Assembly (NCBI GenBank): GCA_020444425.1
Contig: JAHLLB010000004.1
Location: 1-64,000, forward strand
DNA: 64,000 bases
Direction of reading: 5' to 3'
From: a bacterium
GTDB taxonomy: Bacteria > Electryoneota > Electryoneia > Electryoneales > Electryoneaceae
The position numbers and the translations under genes are program-made. Below are positions 9,289 to 18,530 of the stretch, piece by piece; the stretch's first letter is position 1; each line of letters starts with the position of its first letter. Under the pieces are notes generated by a model. It worked only from the letters and a program-made list of their open reading frames with translations. It was not told the origin of the DNA and searched no databases.

Positions 9289-9395
9289 GTCATTCTGAAC
9301 GGAACGAAGAGAAGTGAAGAAGATCCAGATGATCAATGGGTTACAACTATTGGTTTTCAGAAAAGCTGGACCTTCTTCGCTTCGCTCAGAATGAC
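9289..9395. repeat. MITE-like inverted element (GTCATTCTGAACGGAACGAAG ... CTTCGCTCAGAATGAC)
   Basis: ~28-bp imperfect inverted arms ending GTCATTCTGAA/TTCAGAATGAC-like; related copies at 22999-23089 and 39837-39964. Confidence 0.75.
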
Positions 9396-9454
9396 ACCCC
9401 TGGCAATCCGGGGTTTGTCAACGATCTGCGATTCGCAACTGCTGACATACGTTA

Positions 9455-9485
9455 CGGGGGACACTTTGAGGACAAAGTGTCCCCG
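9455..9485. repeat. GGGACACTT hairpin element
   Basis: CGGGGGACACTTTgaggacAAAGTGTCCCCG followed by TTTT. Confidence 0.9.
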
Positions 9486-9508
9486 TTTTAACTGCCTGGG
9501 AGTGTACG

Positions 9509-10165
9509 GTGCTGGTCGGAGTGCTTGCCCTGCAGGGCGATTACGGAACCCACGCGCAGGCGTTGCGCGACATCGGTATCGAAGCGGTTGAGGTGCGCCG
9601 TCCTGAGGACGCCGGCTTCATGAACCCGAAGGCGCCACGTTACGCCCGAAAAGAAGGCTCGACGCCGGGTTCGTCGTTGATGAAGCAACGGGACCACAAG
9701 ATCGCACTGAAACCCGCCCCGGACGGCCTCATTCTGCCCGGCGGGGAATCGTCCACCATCGACCTGCTCGGCCGCCGTTATGGACTCGATTTCCTGATGG
9801 GCGCGTTCGCCGCATCCGGCAAAACCCTGTTCGGCACCTGCGCTGGAGCGATCTGGCTCGGCAAGGGCCAACACCACAAGGTGACGCCGCTGGGGTTGGT
9901 GGATGTGGACGTCGAACGCAACGCCTATGGCCGCCAGGTGGATTCCTTCATCGCGCCGATCGAGATCAACGGACTCGACAGCCCGTTCGAAGCCGTCTTC
10001 ATCCGGGCACCGAAGTTTACCCGCATCGGCCCGGACGTCGAAGTCCTCGCCGAATACAACGGCGATCCGGTGCTCGTCCGGCAACGCAACATCTGGCTCG
10101 CCACGTTCCACCCGGAACGCACCGCCGACCGTCGCCTGCATCAGCTGATCTTCGGGCAGATGTGA
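9509..10165 (+). CDS. pdxT: Pyridoxal 5'-phosphate synthase glutaminase subunit PdxT (GTG start), with internal insertion
   Basis: VGVLALQGDYGTHAQALRDIG..., LILPGGESSTIDLL, FGTCAGAIWLGKG, NAYGRQVDSFIAPIEI, TFHPERTADRRLHQLI. Confidence 0.95.
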   Translation: MLVGVLALQGDYGTHAQALRDIGIEAVEVRRPEDAGFMNPKAPRYARKEGSTPGSSLMKQRDHKIALKPAPDGLILPGGESSTIDLLGRRYGLDFLMGAFAASGKTLFGTCAGAIWLGKGQHHKVTPLGLVDVDVERNAYGRQVDSFIAPIEINGLDSPFEAVFIRAPKFTRIGPDVEVLAEYNGDPVLVRQRNIWLATFHPERTADRRLHQLIFGQM

Positions 10166-10226
10166 GTCGGAAGTCGGAAGTCGGAAGTCGGAAGTCGGAA
10201 GTCGGAAGTCGGAAGTCGGAAGTCGA
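10165..10226. repeat. Heptamer tandem repeat (GTCGGAA) x ~8
   Basis: GTCGGAAGTCGGAA... immediately at the pdxT stop codon. Confidence 0.97.
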
Positions 10227-10291
10227 GAAAAGGTGTGGCCGTGTTGCAGAAGATGCAAACGCGGCCGTGCTGCTCCAGGCAAGACAGCAAA

Positions 10292-10323
10292 ACGGGGACA
10301 CTTACTCCGCTAAGTGTCCCCGT
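10292..10323. repeat. GGGACACTT hairpin element
   Basis: CGGGGACACTTActccgcTAAGTGTCCCCG. Confidence 0.9.
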
Positions 10324-10365
10324 TGCTTTATTGTACTCTGTACTTCTTTTCGACTTCGCACTTCC

Positions 10366-13300
10366 CTACTTCATCAATACCATCCGCTGCACACTGTTCA
10401 TGTGGCCGGCGATCTCGGTACTGACGAAATAAAGCCCGCTTGCGAGACGGGAACCATCCACGGTCAACGTGTGATACCCCGCCGCCAAGTCACCGCTGGC
10501 CACAGTCATCACCCGCTGGCCGGTCACGTTGTACACCACCACACTCACCGGCGCGGCTTCCGGCAACGCAAGCCGCAGATTCGCCATCGCGTTGAACGGG
10601 TTCGGGTAGACAGCGCCCACCTCGAACTCGGTCGGCAAGAGGTCGGTTGTGGTTTCGGCCGCTTCCAATTCGGCAATCTTGTCTGCGTCGTCCGCGCCAA
10701 ACCAACCGTAATTGTTCCAGCCTTGGAACCAGCGATCCGCCGCGTTCAACTCGATCTTCAGGATTTCGAAGCTGGCCGAATCAATCGCGGCCGGATAGTC
10801 ACCGATCTTGGCCACGAACTGGTACGTACCCGTCGGCGCATACCCCGGCACCTCCTGGAACGGCGCCACACTCAGCGTGTACCCCGCCGGCAGGTTCAGG
10901 TTTTCGTACAGCACAACCGGGCCGTACACCGTGTTGTTCGGCAGGATGAATTCCGACCACGCGTCGATCTGCGTGGTGAACGTTTCCTGGTTCTCAATGC
11001 TGGCGCTGAACCGGAAGTAGCCGCCGCCCGGGCCGATCACAGTCGGCGTGTGGTACGGCGTCATCTCGATGACCACGTTCTGGCCGGTGCCGACATTGAC
11101 CGCTGGTTCCCAGTCGACCACGCTCAGCGCCGGATCATCGAAGAAATCGTAGATCGACGCTTCGATTTCCGCCGGAACCAGCGTGCCCCAGTAGTTGTAG
11201 CCTGCATCGACAGTATCCGTGCCCGCGACGACACGCAGGTTGTAGCCATCGTTACCGTACAGCTGGCAGGTCGAGACCGCGTTACCGCCGACGATCAGGT
11301 CCGGCGAATCGGCGACGGTGAGACCATCATCCGTGTTGCCGGAGACTTCGACACGTGTCAGCTGCGTCACCGTCGAGTTCTGCACGACGATCCCGTCGGC
11401 CTGGTTCAGGCTCGCACGGCTGTCGCTGATCTCGCCGAGGTAACCGTCCAGGACAAGTCCATCCACCAACGAACCGTTGAAGCTGCTGTTGCTGATCGTC
11501 GGCTGGGACGTCAGGTAGCAGCGCATGTTCGCTTCGAAACCGAGCGTGCTGAGATAGCCGGCACGGTTGACGTTGCACCAGTCCATCGTCGAGACCGCAT
11601 CGCCGGTGTCCGACCCGTTGTCGAACAGGATGCCGCCCCAGCCGCCGCTGGTGCCGGTGAACGAGGTGAACGTAATCGGCGAGCTTTCGGTTCCGACAGC
11701 GTTCAGCATGCCGGCATAGGATGAACCAGCGCCGATCCGCAGACCGGCCGCCTGAGCAAATTGCAACGTCGTGCCCGGCTCAATCGTCAGCGTCGGGTAT
11801 GGAACCGAGGTCTTCTGCACGTACAGGTAGGACAGCACGTGGTACGGTTCGCCGTCATTCTGGATGGTGTAGTCTTCCGTGAAGGTCCGTCCCTCGAACG
11901 CGATCGCTTCGATCGCATTGTCCACGTACTCGTTGTTGATCAACGTCAGGCCGGCATCCGAATGGATGTACACCGGATACACACTGGACTCGCTGAAGGT
12001 GCTGCGGCTGATGCTCGGTTCATCTGTCGAGAATGAGCTGACCGTCGCCTCCGCACCATTCCAGCGCGGATGGCCGCCATGCATCAATTCACAATAGTCC
12101 AGCACCGAATTCGCGTTGCTGTGGTCGCTGCCAGAGTTGAACTGAATGCCGCCCCAGCCACCCGGCATGCCGTTGATTGCGCCGAAGGTGATCGGATTGG
12201 ACTCGGTACCGATCGCGTACAGTTCGCCCCAGCGGTCTGAAATGTTGCCGATGTCGAGACCGAACGTTTCCGCGAACAGAATCGTCGTGCCCGGCTCGAC
12301 CGTGACCCGCGGCGCCGCCGTTGCGCTGGAGTAGTCCCAGACGTAAATGTCGCCGAGGACGTGGTACGGCGCATCATTGACCAGCCACGTCAGGTCGTAG
12401 TCGATTGTGTGACCGGAAACGCCGATCGCGTTGATCGTGTTGCCCGTGATGATGTTATCCGTCATCGTGGCGAATGCCTTGCCATCAAAGAACACAGCGT
12501 AGCCATCGTTGTTCCGGATCGCACTGTTGCTGATCGTCGGCTGGAAGGTGTCATCGCTGATGATGCCCGCCGGGAAGCCCCAGCCTTCCTGGCCGGCGTA
12601 TTCGACGACACAGTATTCCATCGTCGACTGCGCTTCGTTGTGGTCGCTGCCGTTGCCGAACAACAGGCCGTTCCAGCCGCCGGTCACTCCGGACGAAGAG
12701 GTGAACTTGATCGGCTCGCTCAGCGTACCCACGGCGTACAACTCACCCGGACGATCCCCGAACGTCCCGAACTGGATGCCGGTACCGTCGGTGAACTGGA
12801 ATGTGTTTCCCGGGGCAATCGTCATCCGTGGAATCGGGTTGCTGCTGTAATCCCAGACAAACAGGTTGCCGAGCACTTCGTACGGGACACCTTCCGAATC
12901 GAAGTAGCAATCGTCGAAGTAGGTGGTGCCGTTAATGCCAATCGCGTCCGGCGAGTTGCCGGAAACGGTCAGATTCGCGATCGACGCCGGGTGGGCACCG
13001 TCGCTGAGCAACATCGCGTGCGCCGCGCTGTTGGTGATTGAGCAATTGCTGATCGTCGGCTGCTGGGTTTCGTCCAAAGCGATCCCGGCCAATCCACCAA
13101 GACCCGAACCGCCTGCATTGTTGATCTCGCACCACTCCAAGGTCGATTCGCTGAGCGCGTAATCGCTGCCGTTGCCAAACACCAGGCCTGCCCATGCGCC
13201 GGACACGCCACTGAGCGCATCGAACACAATCGGCTCGGCCATCGTACCGGCGGCGTGCAGTTCGCCGGCACGGTCACCGAACGTTCCCACCTGCAAACCG

Positions 13301-13926
13301 ACATCCGCCTGGAACAACAACTGCGTACCAGGATCGATGGTCAAACGCGCCAGCGGATCACCGGGATACGCCCACACGTTGCAATTGTTGAGGAAATGGT
13401 AAGGGATACCATCATTGGTGAGGTTAACGCTGGTGCTGACCCAGTTGTTGTTGACACGGATCGCGTCGATTGCGTTTCCACTGTAGCTGTTGCTGTCGAG
13501 ATTGACGCCGGAACCGCCGAGCACATAGATTGCATAGTCGGTTGCGTTGCTGATGACGCAGTGACGCACTGTCGGATTCGAATTGCTGTTTACATAGATG
13601 TTGTTCGTCGCACCATCAACCGTGAACCCTTCCAGCACCGCCGCACTGCTGATCTCACCGTCCAGACGTACGCCGACGCTGAATCCGGACGCATCGATCA
13701 CCACCGCCGCCGGATTGTTGATGTCGCCCTGCACGACCAGTTCCTTGCCGTCGAAATCGACGGATTCCGTGTACGTTCCCGGCGCGACCTGCACCGTATC
13801 GCCAGCCACCGCGTTGTCAATCGCCTGATTGATCGTATTGTAATCCGCAGGCACGTTGATCACCGTGGCCCATGCGCTGCCGGCAAACAAAACTGCCGCC
13901 GCCAGCATCAGGATATTCCGCTTCAT
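10366..13926 (-). CDS. Large secreted right-handed beta-helix-type repeat protein with type IX sorting domain
   Basis: Signal MKRNILMLAAAVLFAGSAWA; INVPADYNTINQAIDNAVAGDTVQVAPGTYTE; repeated PRxTIxPGTxxxFxxxxGxxxGxxxDRxGELxAxGTxxxPIxF modules; C-term YPNPFNAMANLRLALPE...MVLMK. Confidence 0.9.
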   Translation of the reverse strand: MKRNILMLAAAVLFAGSAWATVINVPADYNTINQAIDNAVAGDTVQVAPGTYTESVDFDGKELVVQGDINNPAAVVIDASGFSVGVRLDGEISSAAVLEGFTVDGATNNIYVNSNSNPTVRHCVISNATDYAIYVLGGSGVNLDSNSYSGNAIDAIRVNNNWVSTSVNLTNDGIPYHFLNNCNVWAYPGDPLARLTIDPGTQLLFQADVGLQVGTFGDRAGELHAAGTMAEPIVFDALSGVSGAWAGLVFGNGSDYALSESTLEWCEINNAGGSGLGGLAGIALDETQQPTISNCSITNSAAHAMLLSDGAHPASIANLTVSGNSPDAIGINGTTYFDDCYFDSEGVPYEVLGNLFVWDYSSNPIPRMTIAPGNTFQFTDGTGIQFGTFGDRPGELYAVGTLSEPIKFTSSSGVTGGWNGLLFGNGSDHNEAQSTMEYCVVEYAGQEGWGFPAGIISDDTFQPTISNSAIRNNDGYAVFFDGKAFATMTDNIITGNTINAIGVSGHTIDYDLTWLVNDAPYHVLGDIYVWDYSSATAAPRVTVEPGTTILFAETFGLDIGNISDRWGELYAIGTESNPITFGAINGMPGGWGGIQFNSGSDHSNANSVLDYCELMHGGHPRWNGAEATVSSFSTDEPSISRSTFSESSVYPVYIHSDAGLTLINNEYVDNAIEAIAFEGRTFTEDYTIQNDGEPYHVLSYLYVQKTSVPYPTLTIEPGTTLQFAQAAGLRIGAGSSYAGMLNAVGTESSPITFTSFTGTSGGWGGILFDNGSDTGDAVSTMDWCNVNRAGYLSTLGFEANMRCYLTSQPTISNSSFNGSLVDGLVLDGYLGEISDSRASLNQADGIVVQNSTVTQLTRVEVSGNTDDGLTVADSPDLIVGGNAVSTCQLYGNDGYNLRVVAGTDTVDAGYNYWGTLVPAEIEASIYDFFDDPALSVVDWEPAVNVGTGQNVVIEMTPYHTPTVIGPGGGYFRFSASIENQETFTTQIDAWSEFILPNNTVYGPVVLYENLNLPAGYTLSVAPFQEVPGYAPTGTYQFVAKIGDYPAAIDSASFEILKIELNAADRWFQGWNNYGWFGADDADKIAELEAAETTTDLLPTEFEVGAVYPNPFNAMANLRLALPEAAPVSVVVYNVTGQRVMTVASGDLAAGYHTLTVDGSRLASGLYFVSTEIAGHMNSVQRMVLMK

Positions 13927-14123
13927 CAATCCTCCCTCGCTATCATGCCCTGCGATATTTCGCAGGTTGAACAATCTCGTGTTTTTCTCGTTTTCAATGT
14001 TAGGAATGCCTAATATCGGCAATCGAGCTCGAAAGTTGTACTACATCCGCACCGGGCAGAACTCCCGGAGCTCACGTGCACAAAGACATTTTCTGATGGT
14101 CTGCAGCAACGCTTCGAGACAAG

Positions 14124-14157
14124 AAAAACGCGGCCACCTCCGCAGGGCCGCGTTTTT
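14124..14157 (-). terminator. Rho-independent terminator
   Basis: AAAAACGCGGCCacctccgcagGGCCGCGTTTTT, downstream of the minus-strand gene ending at 14180. Confidence 0.85.
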
Positions 14158-14179
14158 CAAACTGCCAAACTGCTTGTGT

Positions 14180-15403
14180 TTACTTCACCAAAGTCACACG
14201 CTGCACCTGGCTCATCTTGCCCGGCACATTCGCGTGGATGAAGTACATGCCAGAGCTCAAGTCGCCGGCGTCAAAACTGAAGGTGTGCTGACCCGCGGTC
14301 ATCGTACCCTCGCTCAGGATCGCAACCTCTTCCCCAAGAAGGTTGGTCACACGAAGCTTCAGGTTCGCGGTTTCCGGCAACGTCACCGAAACGTTCGTCA
14401 TCGCGTTGAACGGGTTCGGGTACGCCGCATCGAGCGCGTACTCGGTGGGCAGATCGACAACCGACTCGCCGTCAGCGGTCAGTTCCGGCCACTCACCGGA
14501 CGCGTCCCAACCGTGCACCGGAGCCGAATTCGAACCGTTCGCCGACTTCTCGAAGCCGAACGAATCCATCAACACCGCATTCGGGAAGTAGCCCAGGTAC
14601 GAGTTGTGAGTGTACATGCCTGCTGGCGCGAACGACGGAATTTCCTGCGCCATCATCGGAATGAAAATGTCGGCGTTCGCCGGAACATTCGTCGTGATGA
14701 ACGCAAGACGGTTGGATTCACTGCCGTCCGGCAGAGTCACCGTCGTCCAGTAGTTCACGTTGGAGAACGACTGCGGCACATTGGTGAAGAAATCAATGCT
14801 GTAGGTCACGTTGCCACCGGACGCCGGAATCATGGTGTTGATGCCGGTCGTGGTCAGGCCGTACAACGCCGGAGCCGCTTCATCCACCGTCATTTCGATC
14901 GCGTAGATGTAGTCACCCTGGTTGTTGAAGTTGTTGTTGGCCGCGTTACCCGCAACGTAGAACGTCACCGGACCGGTTCCGGCTGCCGGAGCCGTCCAGT
15001 CAAACGACCACATGTTGCCACCCGGATCACCAGCATTGGTGCCGGCCGACGTGTGGTTGACATAGTTGCCGCTGTTCAGCTGCGTGTTCGTCGGATCGGT
15101 AATCGTGAAGGCGCCGGCGAAACTGCCGCCACCATCTTCCGCCGCGATCTGGAAACCCCAACGCTGCTGGCCATCATCACTGAGCGAAACCATCATCGAG
15201 TAGGTCTCACCCGGCATGTACTCTGTCATTGCCGACAGATCCAGCATCCCATCGCCGGAATTCAATCCGAAACTCGAGTGGCACTGCGTGCAATACGACC
15301 CATTGTTGCCAGCATAACCCGCCGGTGGGCCACCAGAAAACGCCATTGCCATGGATGCAATTCCTACGACCGCACAAAGCGTCAGAAGTGTCTTCTTCAT
15401 CAT
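14180..15403 (-). CDS. Secreted choice-of-anchor V-like protein with CXXCH motif and type IX sorting domain
   Basis: FSGGPPAGYAGNNGSYCTQCHSSFGLNSGDGML; C-term YPNPFNAMTNVSVTLPETANLKLRVTNLLGEEVAIL...VTLVK. Confidence 0.85.
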   Translation of the reverse strand: MMKKTLLTLCAVVGIASMAMAFSGGPPAGYAGNNGSYCTQCHSSFGLNSGDGMLDLSAMTEYMPGETYSMMVSLSDDGQQRWGFQIAAEDGGGSFAGAFTITDPTNTQLNSGNYVNHTSAGTNAGDPGGNMWSFDWTAPAAGTGPVTFYVAGNAANNNFNNQGDYIYAIEMTVDEAAPALYGLTTTGINTMIPASGGNVTYSIDFFTNVPQSFSNVNYWTTVTLPDGSESNRLAFITTNVPANADIFIPMMAQEIPSFAPAGMYTHNSYLGYFPNAVLMDSFGFEKSANGSNSAPVHGWDASGEWPELTADGESVVDLPTEYALDAAYPNPFNAMTNVSVTLPETANLKLRVTNLLGEEVAILSEGTMTAGQHTFSFDAGDLSSGMYFIHANVPGKMSQVQRVTLVK

Positions 15404-15731
15404 CTCTCTCCCTTTTACAAAGTAAGCTGTACTTAGTTAATCCGTCGTACCGTCTCATCCCCCCTGACGCAACGGTAAGCGCAAGATAGGCGAACCTAAC
15501 ATTTCACGCCAGAGATATTTGTCCAGACGTAATTTTTTTCTCTCTCCGCTCCGTGTATGGTACAGGGTGCGATCTTCAGGATTACGAACGACTTGGAAAT
15601 GGAATCGATCTGGAGGAGAGACAAGAACAGGGGAACGTTCTTCTTACCTGCCAAAATTCCTGGGCAGTGTGAAATGGGGAGTCTTTCAATGGATGGAGAA
15701 GAGATCGGCAATTCTGAACGCGGCGAGCTGA

Positions 15732-16424
15732 TCAGGACCCGCCGGAAGTGCTCGCCGCAGCCGCGCTGACCGCTACTGCAGATGCTACTGCCGCCTGCAC
15801 ACCGGCGATGGTCTCACCGACGGCCCGGGCGTAGACGTCGTCCTTCTTCCACTTCTTCAGCCGTTTCTTCACCAACGACCTTTCCTGCCGATTGAAGAAA
15901 TGGCGCAGAATGCCGGTAGATTCGCCGAACGCGGCGAGGGTGGAAAGGCGTACGGGTGGAATGTCCGCTTCCAGTGCCGCGTGACGAAGGTCCGTCACCA
16001 GACGTTCACGAATGCCCGGATCGACCAACGGGTACGTGGTGTAAGGAATGATACCGAGGAAACGCTTCCGCTCGGAACGCACAATCCCGCGCGTTTCCAA
16101 CGTCTGCGCGATCTCATGCGTCAGCTTGCTCCGCCTGCCGAGAGTGGACACCCAATTCCGCAACGACTTGGGCCGTTTTGCGGAGTTCATCTGCTCGAGC
16201 ATCCTGTCGACAATCGGATCACCGAACGCGGCAGTGCCGGCGACCATCACCTTCTTGCCCTCGGCCGCAATGCGCCCGTGCATGGCCAACTCCATGACCA
16301 CCGCTCCAGCGCAGGCGTACGACTGGAAGTTCCCGCGAAACTGACCGGTTTCCGGATTCAATGCCAGCAGCACGAAATCCTGATGTAACGCTAAACCGGT
16401 ACCAGAGTCGGGGACATCATCCAT
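15732..16424 (-). CDS. GPP34 (GOLPH3-like) family protein
   Basis: LALHQDFVLLALNPETGQFRGNFQSYACAGAVVMELAMHGRI; middle and C-terminal layout typical of the GPP34 family. Confidence 0.75.
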   Translation of the reverse strand: MDDVPDSGTGLALHQDFVLLALNPETGQFRGNFQSYACAGAVVMELAMHGRIAAEGKKVMVAGTAAFGDPIVDRMLEQMNSAKRPKSLRNWVSTLGRRSKLTHEIAQTLETRGIVRSERKRFLGIIPYTTYPLVDPGIRERLVTDLRHAALEADIPPVRLSTLAAFGESTGILRHFFNRQERSLVKKRLKKWKKDDVYARAVGETIAGVQAAVASAVAVSAAAASTSGGS

Positions 16425-18144
16425 TTCGTACCTCGGGATGTGGACCGGACTTCACATCGAGAATGTGCAGCTGCAGGTAGACACGCCCCATCCACTCATT
16501 TTCCTGCACCGTGTACACGATGTGGTTCGTCGCACGGTTCGGATCCATCCGTTGCAACCGGTCACCCAGGTTGAAGCCGATGCAGTCGATCACCGAGCGG
16601 GATGATCGCACCTTGAACTTGAGATGGTTGGTGCCGACAATCCGCGGGTAGCCGGACAAGGCAACATCATAGCTGACAAACGCCGGCATCGGATTGTTCG
16701 GCCCGAACGGGGCAAACTTCTTCAGGTATTCCAGCAGCTCGTCATTCACGTGTTCCAGCGGCAGTTCGGCGTCAATGTGCAGCTTCGGAATCAGATCATC
16801 TTCGGTCAACGAATCCTTGGCGACGGCGTTGAACCGCTGGCGGAATTCTTCGATGTTCTCCGACCGGATTGACAGACCGGCAGCGTACGTGTGCCCGCCA
16901 AACTGCTCAAGCAGGTCGTTGCACTGATTGAGTGCATCGTAGATGTCGAAGCCGGGAATCGAGCGCGCGGACCCTTTGCCGATACCGTCCTTGATCGTGA
17001 TCATCACCGTCGGACGGTAATACTTCTCGATCAAACGGCTGGCGACGATCCCGATCACCCCGCCGTGCCACTCGTCGCGAGCGAGCACGAGGCCGTAATC
17101 CTCTTCCGGATCGTGCGTTTCTTCGGCTTCCGCGAGGGCTTCGTCGAGGGTATGGGTGTCAATCCGGCGCCGGTTGCGGTTTTCCTGCTCCAGCTCCATG
17201 CTCAAATGGCGCGCCCGCTCGGCATTTTGCGTGATCATCAAGTCCACCGCGCGGTCGGCGGAGCCGAGACGCCCGACGGCGTTAATGCGCGGTGCGATAC
17301 CGTAGATGATCTGGCCGACATCGATCTGGCCGCCACGCAGATGCGCGGTTTCGATCAATGCCGCCAGCCCGATCAACGGATCCCGGTTCACCTTTTTCAG
17401 GCCCAGGTTGACCAGAATACGGTTTTCATCGACGAGGGGGACTATATCGGCTGCGGTACCCACTGCAACCAGGTCGAGGTACCGGTCGAGATAGCTTTCG
17501 CCAAGCTCGAGCTGTTGCGCGACCGCCTGCGCCAGCTTGAACGCGACCCCGCAGCCTGCCAGCTCCTTGAACGGGTACGTCGATCCCGGCAGCTTCGGGT
17601 TGATCACCGCCAGCGCTTCCGGAATCTCTTCTCCGGCCTGGTGGTGGTCGGAGACGATGATGTCCATATCCAGCTCACGGGCGCGATGCACTTCCTCGAC
17701 CGCCGTGATCCCGCAGTCCACCGTGATCAACAACTCCGCGCCGGCTCTCTTCGCCAGCTCAACCCCTTCCACCGAGACACCATATCCCTCGTCCTCACGG
17801 TTCGGGATGTAGTAGCGAACATTGCCGCCAAGGTCACGGAAAAAGAGATACAGCAGACTGCACGACGTGATGCCGTCCACGTCGTAGTCGCCGAAGATGT
17901 AAATCAGCTCTTTGTCCTGCAGAGCACGGATGACGCGTTCGACCGCGACTTCCATGTGCTTGAAGAGGAAAGGATCGTGCAGAGCGGAACGTTCCGGATG
18001 AAAGAACGCCTCCGCCTGTTCGGGGGTTTCAATGCCCCGTTGCAGAAGCAAGCGGGCCACGACTGGTTTCACTCCCATCTCACGAGACAGGGCGAGCACA
18101 GACGCGGAGTCGGCTTCTGCAGCCAACTCCCAGTGTTTCAGCAT
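16417..18144 (-). CDS. recJ: Single-stranded-DNA-specific exonuclease RecJ
   Basis: IFGDYDVDGITSCSLLYLFFRDLG (DHH motif), LITVDCGITAVEEV, IIVSDHHQAGEEIPEALAVINPK, GGHTYAAGLSI (DHHA1). Confidence 0.96.
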   Translation of the reverse strand: MLKHWELAAEADSASVLALSREMGVKPVVARLLLQRGIETPEQAEAFFHPERSALHDPFLFKHMEVAVERVIRALQDKELIYIFGDYDVDGITSCSLLYLFFRDLGGNVRYYIPNREDEGYGVSVEGVELAKRAGAELLITVDCGITAVEEVHRARELDMDIIVSDHHQAGEEIPEALAVINPKLPGSTYPFKELAGCGVAFKLAQAVAQQLELGESYLDRYLDLVAVGTAADIVPLVDENRILVNLGLKKVNRDPLIGLAALIETAHLRGGQIDVGQIIYGIAPRINAVGRLGSADRAVDLMITQNAERARHLSMELEQENRNRRRIDTHTLDEALAEAEETHDPEEDYGLVLARDEWHGGVIGIVASRLIEKYYRPTVMITIKDGIGKGSARSIPGFDIYDALNQCNDLLEQFGGHTYAAGLSIRSENIEEFRQRFNAVAKDSLTEDDLIPKLHIDAELPLEHVNDELLEYLKKFAPFGPNNPMPAFVSYDVALSGYPRIVGTNHLKFKVRSSRSVIDCIGFNLGDRLQRMDPNRATNHIVYTVQENEWMGRVYLQLHILDVKSGPHPEVRNG

Positions 18145-18210
18145 GTTAGAATCTATCGGTTGTTCACGTGTTTCAAAGCCTGGAGACGCCGGGCCATGTT
18201 GTGTGCCCGT

Positions 18211-18330
18211 GTCGGTCGTCGTGCCCGTGTCTGCTTGCAGACGCGGACGATCCGGACGTCATGTACCCGCGTCGGTCGTCGTGCCCGTGTCTGCTTGCAG
18301 ACGCGGACGATCCGGACGTCACGTATCCGC
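18211..18330. repeat. 60-bp direct tandem repeat x2, each carrying a REP-like palindrome
   Basis: GTCGGTCGTCGTGCCCGTGTCTGCTTGCAGACGCGGACGATCCGGACGTCAYGTAYCCGC duplicated with 2 mismatches. Confidence 0.95.
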
Positions 18331-18370
18331 GTCGCAAAAGATGCGGACGCGGACCATCCGTCGCGTGATC

Positions 18371-18440
18371 AGCCCTGCTGGCAGAGCCATCAGGGGCACA
18401 TGCCAGTGCAGATGATCCACGACATGAATGTCGTGGGCAT
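18371..18440 (-). repeat. Two further REP-like palindromes (TGCCCCTGATGG... type and CCACGACAT type)
   Basis: CCTGCTGGCAGAGCCATCAGGGGCA and ATCCACGACATGAATGTCGTGGGCA. Confidence 0.85.
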
Positions 18441-18530
18441 GACTTGCGGCGTCAGTCGTCGGCACTCATTCTCCGGATAAATTATCCGGCAGGTGCGCGA
18501 CGATACATCTCAAAGAACGGGGAGCGGTGA

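Noticed and set aside
15496-15731. Small ORFs between the 15403 gene and the GPP34 gene
   Set aside because: No RBS, family resemblance or codon-usage support.
18211-18330. CRISPR-like array (60-bp repeat)
   Set aside because: Only two contiguous units, no distinct spacers and no cas genes; better explained as tandem duplication of a REP unit.
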